A DNA stretch of 64,000 nucleotides, taken from the NCBI GenBank assembly GCA_016712535.1, contig JADJQW010000004.1:572559-636558 (forward strand). The letters are read 5' to 3'. The position numbers were made by a program, and so were the translations under genes. Within the stretch, counting starts at the first letter, position 1; every line of letters begins with the position of its first letter. A model generated the notes under the pieces. It was not told the origin of the DNA. It ran no database searches and worked only from the letters and a program-made list of their open reading frames with translations. Origin of the DNA: Flavobacteriales bacterium. GTDB taxonomy: Bacteria; Bacteroidota; Bacteroidia; Flavobacteriales_F; PHOS-HE28. This document shows, in pieces, positions 29,299 through 42,287 of this stretch.

Positions 29299-29445
29299 GG
29301 TCTCTGCAGTTGTCGTGTATGTCGTTGTCGTTCAGCGCCTTCGGGGCAATTCCCGGAATGGCGGGCGCGAATGTAGCCAACTGATGGTTTCAGCGTCAGC
29401 GCCAAGCTCCAACAGGCCACAGTGCGCACCTTGGATCCCCTCAGT

Positions 29446-30429
29446 TCAATCCGCTGCCTCCATCATGGCCGGGCGTTGCGTGAGCTCGTGGTAGCAGATC
29501 ACGTCCTCGGCGAAGCAATGGATCACCATGCTCTTGCGGCTGGCATCAGGGCTGCTCATCTTCTTGCCGCCGTGCAGCAGGTTGGCGTGCCAGAGCAGCA
29601 CATCGCCGGGCTGGGCATGGAATTCCTGCGCCGGGAAGCCGCCTTTCCGGATCTCCTCGTCGATGGCCGCCTCGTAGCGCGCGTAAGCATCATCGCCGAT
29701 CACGAAGCGATTGCCGCCGTGGTCGTAGTTGTTGTTGAGCAGGTAAGGGAGCCGATGGCTCCCTGGGTGGTAAACGAGGCAGCCGTTGTCCGCGGTGATG
29801 GGCTCCAGGGCGATCCACGCAGCGATCATGTAGCCGAGCGGATAGGTGGTCATGTGGATGCTGTCGCTGTGGGCGTGCTGCTCGCTGCCGGTGAGGAAGT
29901 TGATGCTCTGGAACACGCGCACTTTGCGGCCAAGCAGGAAGTCCATCGCATCGAGGATACGGCGGTCATGCGTGAAGCGGCGGAGCAGCTCACTATGCCT
30001 GTAGGCGAACATGATCTTCCTTCCGGTGAAGTTGAAGTCAACCACCTTGTCGCGGATCAAGCGGTCCACCTCGGTATTCATCGCTGCAACTTCATCCAGC
30101 GTGAAAAGGCTGCGCAGAACGATGTAGCCGTCGGTGGGCCAGCGCAGCATCGCTTCTCGCGTCGATGCATCGAAGCGCTGCCATCCTACTGAGGCCTTCA
30201 GCTTCTCCAACGCATCCGGTCCATCGAGCCAGGGCTTCTCGACGGCTCCTCGCGGCAAGAGGCTGCTGTTGATCGGCAGGAGCACGTTTCGCTTCACGCC
30301 GTACTTGTGGTACATGCTCTGCGTGTGCTTCAGCTTCTTCCGATTGAAGAGGTTCAGCAGCACATAGCTCGCCTTCAGCTTGCGGAAGAATCCATAGTAG
30401 CGGTCCAGCAGTTTGCGCACGGCGGGCAA
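29446..30429 (-). CDS. Phytanoyl-CoA dioxygenase (PhyH) family protein
   Basis: A non-haem Fe(II)/2-oxoglutarate-dependent oxygenase candidate of up to 327 residues. The metal triad can be placed: His and Asp in QHAHSDSIHM (HxD) and a distal His in LLWHANLLHGG, followed by a probable 2-oxoglutarate-binding Arg (DASRKSMVIHCF). WIALEPITADNGCLVYHPGS and HRLPYLL are typical of PhyH proteins that act on small molecules. The frame begins at a TTG (30429); a GTG at 30420 is equally possible and the first ATG is 38 codons in, inside a basic N-terminal extension. The substrate cannot be named. It stands alone on the minus strand, 37 bases downstream of the DUF4139 gene... its start faces that gene's 3' end, so co-transcription is possible. 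Confidence 0.88.
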   Translation of the reverse strand: MPAVRKLLDRYYGFFRKLKASYVLLNLFNRKKLKHTQSMYHKYGVKRNVLLPINSSLLPRGAVEKPWLDGPDALEKLKASVGWQRFDASTREAMLRWPTDGYIVLRSLFTLDEVAAMNTEVDRLIRDKVVDFNFTGRKIMFAYRHSELLRRFTHDRRILDAMDFLLGRKVRVFQSINFLTGSEQHAHSDSIHMTTYPLGYMIAAWIALEPITADNGCLVYHPGSHRLPYLLNNNYDHGGNRFVIGDDAYARYEAAIDEEIRKGGFPAQEFHAQPGDVLLWHANLLHGGKKMSSPDASRKSMVIHCFAEDVICYHELTQRPAMMEAAD

Positions 30430-30466
30430 GTTAGCCGCACGTCCCTTCCGCGACGAGCACGGAGGA

Positions 30467-32092
30467 CTACTCCAGCACGACTGGCATGTCCTTCGGGTGC
30501 TTCACCTCGTAGCTGAAGCCGAGCTTCTTCGTGGCCTTGGGTTCGATACGCTGGTTCCAGGTGAGCAGGCCCTTCTGCTCATCGGCAGCGGCGCCGCCCT
30601 TATCGATCAGCTTCACCTCGATCTCGCTCTGCGGGCTCAGCGGGTACTGGTCGCGCACTTCCAGATCCACCGCCGTGCCTTTGGTGTTGCGCACGGTGAG
30701 GTCCCAGCCGATGGTCACCGTGCGCTTTCCGCCTACGATGGCCTTCTCGTTGGTGGTCTTGCGCTTCACGCGTTCAACAACGACTCCTTTGTCGCGGCCA
30801 AGGCTGATGTCGAGCGTGTCCTTCGGCTGATCCAGTTGCAGGTAGCTCTGTCCTACGAAGGTGCCCTCGAAGAACACATTCGCTTCGCCGGGCAGCAGGT
30901 TCAGGTCTTCCCAGCCCGTGGTGCGCGCATAGAGGAAGGCATCCTTGTCGAGCTTGGGCGTTGCGTAGTGCTTGAAATTGGCCGGAATGCTGTGGCTCTT
31001 CACGCCCACGGTATGCGCCACACCATCGGCGGGGATGGTGAAGGGCGTCTCAATGACGAACTCGACAGTGGTAGTGCGGAAGGCAACGGAGTTGGATACG
31101 ATGCTGGAGGCGACCTCTTCCTCTTTCATCCGCAGATCGCCATCCATCGCGCTTGGCGCGGCCATCGGTGCGTCGCCTCGCACGCGCGATCCCCGGCTGC
31201 TGATGGAGATGCTTTCCAGCATCCGTGGCTGGTAGGTGTAAAGCGTCCAAGGGTACAGTGTGGGCATCACGCCGCCTAGGGTGGGATTGCCGCTGCTCAG
31301 GCTCAGGTCCACCTTGCTCCAGTCCTCACCCGTGTTGTTCGTCACCTGCGCCTTCATGAGCAGCTCGATCGGTTGTCCCACGCCTTTGGCGCGCAGGTCG
31401 TACGCCGGAAGCCAGCCGGCATTACCCACGAAGTAGGTGATGGTGAAGGTGGCGCTCACCTCCACGGTGCTGCTGATCTCCACCACCACTTCGCTGGTGG
31501 GGCGCGGAGCCTGTGCTTGCAGGCTGGCCAACTGCTGCCGGAGCTTCTCCGCTTCAATGTGGATGGCCTGTTTCTTCTCCTCTTGCGTGAGCCAGCCCAC
31601 CTTCATGGCTTTCATCCGCTCGCGCACATAGTCGTTCACCGCCATCAATTGCGCGGCGGTGAGCCCGTTCTGCTGACCGCCAATCGCACTGTTCTTGAGC
31701 AGCAACTGCTCTTCGTTCACCCACACTTGCTGCACGCCGTTCTCGATGTTCCAGTCGTGCTCCAGCTTCTTGATGCGCTCCTTCAGGTCCTCGATCTCCT
31801 TCTTCTTCGGGCTCTCGGTGAGGTAGTTGATCCGGTGGTTCACGCTGAGGATCTGGTAGCCGCCTTTGCCCGTGACCTGGATGCTCTGGGGGTCGATCCC
31901 CTCGGCGAGGCCGGTGAATACGAGCAAGCTGGTCCCAGCCGCCACGGTGGTGCTTGCGCTGCGCGAAACCTGCGCTCCACTAAGGAAAGCTTTGACCTCG
32001 CTCACCTTGCTGTTGATGGGTTTCTCACCGTCCGCGGCGGTGACTGCACAGGGAAGGAGTACGGATGCGAGCAGGAAGGAGGAGAAGCGCAT
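30467..32092 (-). CDS. Exported DUF4139 (MuiA-like) domain protein
   Basis: A 541-residue protein with a signal peptide (MRFSSFLLASVLLPCAVTAA). The N-terminal part (about residues 30-130; EVKAFLSGAQVSRSASTTVA, then FTGLAEGIDPQSIQVTGKGG) is the DUF4140 region, followed by a coiled coil (KKKEIEDLKERIKKLEHDW and residues 140-200). The C-terminal DUF4139 part follows (VSATFTITYFVGNAGWLPAY, DLRAKGV, ending LGFSYEVKHPKDMPVVLE). These proteins are annotated as mucoidy-inhibitor A-like; their function is unknown and the wall or envelope role is inference. The start at 32092 is set by the signal peptide. It is followed by the PhyH gene 37 bases downstream on the same strand. Confidence 0.88.
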   Translation of the reverse strand: MRFSSFLLASVLLPCAVTAADGEKPINSKVSEVKAFLSGAQVSRSASTTVAAGTSLLVFTGLAEGIDPQSIQVTGKGGYQILSVNHRINYLTESPKKKEIEDLKERIKKLEHDWNIENGVQQVWVNEEQLLLKNSAIGGQQNGLTAAQLMAVNDYVRERMKAMKVGWLTQEEKKQAIHIEAEKLRQQLASLQAQAPRPTSEVVVEISSTVEVSATFTITYFVGNAGWLPAYDLRAKGVGQPIELLMKAQVTNNTGEDWSKVDLSLSSGNPTLGGVMPTLYPWTLYTYQPRMLESISISSRGSRVRGDAPMAAPSAMDGDLRMKEEEVASSIVSNSVAFRTTTVEFVIETPFTIPADGVAHTVGVKSHSIPANFKHYATPKLDKDAFLYARTTGWEDLNLLPGEANVFFEGTFVGQSYLQLDQPKDTLDISLGRDKGVVVERVKRKTTNEKAIVGGKRTVTIGWDLTVRNTKGTAVDLEVRDQYPLSPQSEIEVKLIDKGGAAADEQKGLLTWNQRIEPKATKKLGFSYEVKHPKDMPVVLE

Positions 32093-32185
32093 GTGCGGGT
32101 CTATTGGTGGACGAAGGTATCCGAGCTTGGGAACAGTGACCGGTACACGCCTTGGGGGCCGCGGTTCAGCCAGCGTGGAACGGAA

Positions 32186-32215
32186 GAGGGCCGCCTCTTG
32201 CGAGACGGCCCCCTC
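32186..32215 (-). terminator. Terminator after the first type IX cargo gene
   Basis: An imperfect hairpin with GAGGGCCG at 32186-32193 against CGGCC..CCCTC at 32206-32215 (two bulged bases) and an inner CTC/GAG pairing. It lies about 20 bases past the stop at 32234. On the minus strand it is followed by TTCC. Confidence 0.6.
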
Positions 32216-32233
32216 CATTCAGTGTCGTTCAAC

Positions 32234-34318
32234 CTAGCGCTGGATCACCAGTCGCTCGTTGTGCAAAGCGGTTCCGGCGGTGATGCTCACCATGTACATG
32301 CCGTTGGCCAATTCGCCATTGAGGTCGAGCACGGTGTTCAGGAAACCGTCCTGCACCGCGATGGTGCGGGCAGCCACGCGCTTGCCATAGGCATCGTAGA
32401 TGTCAACGGAAACGGTGTTCACGCCCTCCTCCACGTGCGGCATGGTCAGCGTGAGCTGGCTGCCGTCGTTCGGGTTCGGGAAGAGCTTCACGCTGCTGCT
32501 GTTCTCAGTGCCGGTGGGCTGCTGGGCCATGCCGAAGGCGCAGGTGGTGAACACGGTGCACACATCGCCCCACGGGGTGAGGTTCGTGTACATGTCCGTG
32601 CTGGTCCCCACGCACCAGGTGGCGCCGTTATCGAAGCTCAAGCGGGCCTCTACCTCATAGAGCTTGCAGGGTTGCAGCACCGTGGTTGCATTGGGCAGCG
32701 GAGTGGCCAGGATGCCGGTGTTGTTCAGGTAGGTCCAGGGGTTGCTGCTCACGCCGTTCTTCACGATCACCACGCCCTCGGACGGGATGCGGAAGCGGAA
32801 CTGGTACTTGTTGGCTTGCTGGTTCGCGCAGGTGCCGGTCTTGCGCGAGCGCGGCTTGGCGTACACCAGGTTGGGCGCGCTGTTGCCCATGGGCTTGGTG
32901 ACGCCGCATGAGAACTGCGTTCCGGCCTCATCCTGCAACTGGGTCTGCGGGCACTGGCCCAAGGCGTTGTTGATCATCACGCGGCAGGCAGGTCCCCACT
33001 CGCGCCAAACGCCGGGGCTGATCTGGGTGCGCACGCGCACGTTGTAGAGCTTTCCTTCCACCAAGGAGGGCAGGCTGAACATGTTCACCTGGTTGAGGCC
33101 CGCGGCATTGGCCGGCCAGCGCAGGCTCAGGGTGCCGTTCGGGTCGTAGAACCAGAACTGGAACACGTTGTTGGGCGAGCTGTTGGGGGTGAGGTCGGCG
33201 GTGAGCACATCGGAGCAGGTGCCGCTAACGCCGCGACGCAGGTCGAGGCGGTCGCAGCTGGCGCTGATCAGGCGGTCGTTGCCGACGGGGATGCCGAAGC
33301 CCTGTCCGCCGGAGATCTGGCTGGTGCAGCCATTGAGGAAGTTGTTGCGGTTGTCGATCACGCGGGTTCCGCCCACTTGCACGATGTATCCGCCGTTCAC
33401 GATGCCGTTGCAGGCATCGTCCTCAACCACCACGTAGTACTGGCCGTTGGGCAGGCAGGTGGTGTAGGTGTAGTTGTTGCTGGGCGGCGGGAAGTCGTAG
33501 GCCGGATAACCGGGCGAGCTCTGCACCAGGATGTTGGTGACCTGCTGGCGGAGCGCCCAGCGGATGCCGCTGGAGCCATCGGCCTGGAAGGTCAAGGTCA
33601 CCGTCTGCGTGCAAGGGGTGCCTGCGCAGCCGCAAGCCGGACTTGCACCGAGCACATCAAGGACCGTGTTCGGGTTGCTGTCATCGCAGGCCTGTCCGGG
33701 CGTGCCGTTGTTCACCGTGGGGCATACATCGCAGAAGTCGGGCACGGCGTCGCCGTCACCATCGGTGAAGTCGTTGCCGCCGGGGCAGATGTCGCAGGCG
33801 TCGCCGTTGGTGTCGCCATCGCTGTCGGTCTGAGCGGCGTTGGAAACGGTGGGGCAGTTGTCGCAGACATCACCCACGCCGTCGCTGTCACCATCCGCCT
33901 GGCTCGGGTTGGAGGTGCTCACGCAGTTGTCGCAGGCATCGCCGTAGCCATCGCCGTCACCGTCAACCGCGGTCACGTTCAGGATGTTGTTCCCGGTGGT
34001 GCCACCGTTGAAGTAGGTGCCCACCGAGATGTAGTAGGTGGTGCCTTGGGTGGCTGCCCAGGTCACGTAGCTCTGCAAGGTGAACTGGCAAGGACCTGCA
34101 GGTGCATCATCGTTGCAGGTGATCGGGACCAAGGTGCCGCAGGTGCCATCGTACACGGCGATCTCCGTGTCATAGCTCGATCCGCAGGTGGTAGCGGTCA
34201 TGGTGCCGCAAACGCCGCTCACGGTCCACCAGATGTTGCTGTACGGGCCGTCGCAGGTGGTCACGGGACCATCCGTTGTCGCCGCTGAGTTGGAGATGCC
34301 GGGGCTCGTGTAAGGCAC
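32234..34318 (-). CDS. 3' part of interrupted type IX cargo protein (TSP3 repeats, sorting domain)
   Basis: An open frame of 694 codons from a GTG at 34318, but it has no signal peptide and is almost certainly the downstream part of one gene with 34391-35590. The frame is the same, and the 24 codons between read SHTWRINCPPPANDACAAAL and join smoothly. Visible parts: a sugar-binding-like or adhesin domain (WWTVSGVCGTMTATTCGSSY), about four thrombospondin type 3 repeats (DGDGDGYGDACDNC and similar, encoded at 33710-33960), a Cys-rich module ACGCAGTPC, then fibronectin-like segments. It ends in a type A type IX sorting domain with KLFPNPNDGSQLTLTM, VDIYDAYGKRV and LANGMYMVSITAG. If only this part is made it could not be exported by Sec. 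Calcium binding by the TSP3 Asp ladder is expected from the family. Confidence 0.8.
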   Translation of the reverse strand: MPYTSPGISNSAATTDGPVTTCDGPYSNIWWTVSGVCGTMTATTCGSSYDTEIAVYDGTCGTLVPITCNDDAPAGPCQFTLQSYVTWAATQGTTYYISVGTYFNGGTTGNNILNVTAVDGDGDGYGDACDNCVSTSNPSQADGDSDGVGDVCDNCPTVSNAAQTDSDGDTNGDACDICPGGNDFTDGDGDAVPDFCDVCPTVNNGTPGQACDDSNPNTVLDVLGASPACGCAGTPCTQTVTLTFQADGSSGIRWALRQQVTNILVQSSPGYPAYDFPPPSNNYTYTTCLPNGQYYVVVEDDACNGIVNGGYIVQVGGTRVIDNRNNFLNGCTSQISGGQGFGIPVGNDRLISASCDRLDLRRGVSGTCSDVLTADLTPNSSPNNVFQFWFYDPNGTLSLRWPANAAGLNQVNMFSLPSLVEGKLYNVRVRTQISPGVWREWGPACRVMINNALGQCPQTQLQDEAGTQFSCGVTKPMGNSAPNLVYAKPRSRKTGTCANQQANKYQFRFRIPSEGVVIVKNGVSSNPWTYLNNTGILATPLPNATTVLQPCKLYEVEARLSFDNGATWCVGTSTDMYTNLTPWGDVCTVFTTCAFGMAQQPTGTENSSSVKLFPNPNDGSQLTLTMPHVEEGVNTVSVDIYDAYGKRVAARTIAVQDGFLNTVLDLNGELANGMYMVSITAGTALHNERLVIQR

Positions 34319-34390
34319 GTTCGGGATGCTGAGCGCAGCTGCGCAAGCATCGTTGGCCGGTGGTGGGCAGTTGATGCGCCAGGTGTGGCT

Positions 34391-34393
34391 TCA
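34391..34393 (-). other. In-frame TGA interrupting a type IX cargo gene
   Basis: The stop follows LLDAETTGA. Without it the frame runs on for a further 718 codons to a sorting domain. TGA is used as an ordinary stop elsewhere in the window (many ATGA gene overlaps), so general reassignment is excluded. It is either a nonsense mutation, an assembly error or a site of readthrough. Confidence 0.85.
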
Positions 34394-35590
34394 GGCTCCC
34401 GTGGTCTCGGCATCAAGCAGGATGTACACCGGAACGCCAGCCGTCCAGGCCAAGCTGCCGAAGGTCGATGGTGAAACCACGTCCAGGATGCAGTTCCAAC
34501 CGGTGGCGCTGCAACCGGCCGAGACCGGCTTCCAGAAGTAATCGACATAACCGCCCGAGGCGGCGGTAACCGTGATGGAGTAGTTGCCGGTTACTGGAGG
34601 TGTGTAGGTAAAGAGGCGCTCCGCTCCAGGAGTGGGGAAGCCGCAGCTGCCTGGGCTCCAACCGAAGCCACCGCCACTGAAACCTGTGGCCTGCGTGGTG
34701 CCGCAAGCAGCGGCTGCAACCGGTACGGTGCAGGGGTCAACAACAGGCGCTGTGCACTGAACAAGGCGCTGGCGGCAGCTACCCAATGCACCGCAGGCAG
34801 AACTCGTGTGCGTCCAGAAACGGTAAGTGGTCGTGGTAAGAGGCGTGTAGTTCACCGGCCCCAGGCCCCATGCGAGGCCAACGGTACCAGCGCCATTGCT
34901 GATCGTGATATAGTCCGTTGCAATGCTGCTGGTAAAGGTGTAGGTGGTGCCAGCCGTCAGGTTCAGCGTGGTGTATTCACCATTATACCCGCAACCTAGC
35001 GCAACATCGTTCGCTAGGCCATTGCAGGTTGGCGTAATGGCACCCGCGGGGTACTCACCGTACGTGCTAGTAAGGCATGGGCCCACAGGCGGGGGCGGTC
35101 CGCAGCTCACGCAGCGCCAACGCACCGTGTTGCTGGCAGCTATCGCAACGCACGGGTATTGATAGACCAAGACACGCACCTGCCCCGTGAACGTAGCAGT
35201 CCAAAGAATCTTAGGCTGTGCTCCACATACGTCATCATTGTAGCAGATGTGCGCATTGGCCGTTGTCTTCAGGGACAGGGTCATGTCCGTGGCAGCGGCG
35301 GTAGCACCGTCACCAGGGCACAGCGACCACTCGTACTGCTGGCCACTGGTCACGTTGTAGGTGTTGAATTCACCACCATAGGTCCCAGCAACAGCATCCA
35401 CGAAGGTGCTGGAAGTAGTGCTTTGGGCCGCGCCCCAAGACGTTCCGGGCCCGGCGCAGGATCCAGCAAAGCATACCCCGGCTTGGCCGAAGCTGGCCGA
35501 GGAAATCAGCAACGCGCCTGCCAAGGCCGCTGCTGTTTGCCACCAACGCGAGCGTCGTGGCGAGTTCGAGTTTCTACAATTCATGTTCAT
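34391..35590 (-). CDS. 5' part of interrupted type IX cargo protein (signal peptide and adhesin-like domains)
   Basis: A 399-residue open frame starting MNMNCRNSNSPRRSRWWQTA followed by a hydrophobic signal segment (ALAGALLISSASFGQ). The mature part has repeated Cys-containing beta-sandwich segments: YEWSLCPGDGATAAATDMTL, GCGYNGEYTTLNLTAGTTYT, TYRFWTHTSSACGALG and RLFTYTPPVTGNYSITVTAA. All are common in large secreted Flavobacteriales proteins. It lacks a sorting domain because it stops at the TGA at 34391; the domain is found in the continuation at 32234-34318. As it stands the product would be secreted to the periplasm without the type IX signal. A second ATG two codons in (35584) is possible. 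Confidence 0.8.
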   Translation of the reverse strand: MNMNCRNSNSPRRSRWWQTAAALAGALLISSASFGQAGVCFAGSCAGPGTSWGAAQSTTSSTFVDAVAGTYGGEFNTYNVTSGQQYEWSLCPGDGATAAATDMTLSLKTTANAHICYNDDVCGAQPKILWTATFTGQVRVLVYQYPCVAIAASNTVRWRCVSCGPPPPVGPCLTSTYGEYPAGAITPTCNGLANDVALGCGYNGEYTTLNLTAGTTYTFTSSIATDYITISNGAGTVGLAWGLGPVNYTPLTTTTYRFWTHTSSACGALGSCRQRLVQCTAPVVDPCTVPVAAAACGTTQATGFSGGGFGWSPGSCGFPTPGAERLFTYTPPVTGNYSITVTAASGGYVDYFWKPVSAGCSATGWNCILDVVSPSTFGSLAWTAGVPVYILLDAETTGA

Positions 35591-36069
35591 TGGTTTTTGG
35601 TTAGAGGAAAGGGAAATGAACGGCGGCTTCCGTAGCGCCAAGACGTTGGTAAGGCTGTTGCCTGGTGTGCAAGGCCCGCTGCGCAGTATGCAGGCTGGGC
35701 GCGAGAGGATAACGGCGTTGTGGGGGTTAGGTGGGGCTTGTGGGGCGGGTTAGGTTCACAAGTCCATTCTCTGGTGTTCGGGCAGTTCCTCAATTGGCTG
35801 GCCTTGCAAACCGAGCCGATCGCCCCCGGGATTCTTGCAGGAAACCCCTTAGGGGGAGCCAAACTAACAGGGAGGTTTTGCATTGTCAAGCCTTGGTGTT
35901 CGATAAGCAGGTTTATTTCGATCACGGGTCCGGCTCGGGCCCGTACGAACGGCTCATTCAACCGGAGCTCGAGGGTTCACCCGGATCATGGAATGCAAGC
36001 AGCCCCCGCCTGCCAAAAGCAAACGGGGGCTGTGCGTGCAGGGCCGGGTGCAAAGGCCTCTTTCAGTCC
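35591..36069. other. Intergenic region between the two type IX cargo genes
   Basis: About 480 bases. Holds the 36000-36032 hairpin after the upstream gene and an A-rich stretch just before the 35590 start on the minus strand (CCAAAAACCA), the usual leader type in Bacteroidota. No -7 box could be placed with confidence. Short open frames on the plus strand here have no family features. Confidence 0.6.
36000..36032 (-). terminator. Terminator after the 1931-residue type IX cargo gene
   Basis: CAGCCCCCG at 36000-36008 pairs with CGGGGGCTG at 36024-36032 (9 bp, loop 15), about 40 bases past the stop at 36070. No clear T-run follows on the minus strand. Confidence 0.65.
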
Positions 36070-41865
<5,796 letters not shown>

Positions 41866-42018
41866 GGGAGTAAGGCTTGGTTTAGGTCCAAGTCCGTCTT
41901 CCGGTCAGGCTGGTCCCAAGTGAGCTTGCAGTCTCGCTTGGACGATGATCCACGCCCGTTCGGCGGGAAAAATCGCTGATTGAGTGGGGCGAACCTAAGG
42001 CAGGACTAAACGCCGTGT

Positions 42019-42048
42019 CAAGTTATTCTGTCGACGAAATGCCAACAA
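42019..42048 (-). promoter_or_regulatory. Possible promoter of the giant type IX cargo gene
   Basis: On the minus strand TTGTTGG (42048-42042) is followed after 16-17 bases by TAACTTG (42025-42019), close to the Bacteroidota TTTG / TAnnTTTG pattern. It lies 154 bases before the start codon. Consensus match only. Confidence 0.4.
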
Positions 42049-42163
42049 TGCACGGCGAGGGCCTGTTAATAACCCATGAAGATTAGACCTCCCTGCTCGC
42101 CTATTGGGATGGCCAAGCCCATGAAATGGCGGAGCTCAATCCCCCCTGCACCAATCGGCTGAA

Positions 42164-42182
42164 CCCCGGCTCAGGGCCGGGG
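42164..42182 (-). terminator. Possible terminator after the condensin operon
   Basis: CCCCGGC at 42164-42170 pairs with GCCGGGG at 42176-42182 (7 bp, loop TCAGG). On the minus strand TTCAG follows. It lies about 105 bases past the mksB stop, so the link is uncertain. Confidence 0.4.
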
Positions 42183-42287
42183 CAGGCTCTGGACAACGGT
42201 GGCCTGGCCAAGAGAAGGCACGTGAATGCCCCCGCGAGAAGCCGAGGTGCGGGCTTGTTCGGCGGGAGCGGAATCGTGGCCTACGGC

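Larger units (their letters stand above)
41866..42287. other. Intergenic region between condensin operon and giant cargo gene
   Basis: About 420 bases. Contains a probable minus-strand promoter (42019-42048) for the giant cargo gene, an inverted pair GTCCAAG/CTTGGAC in its leader (41886-41892 and about 41937-41943), and a GC hairpin at 42164-42182 after mksB. No gene seen. Confidence 0.55.

Noticed and set aside
34391..34393. TGA as a sense codon (recoded tryptophan, glycine or selenocysteine)
   Set aside because: TGA ends many genes here, including ATGA overlaps such as rsmH/ftsL and murC/ftsQ, and no selenocysteine-type hairpin or redox motif is visible at the site.
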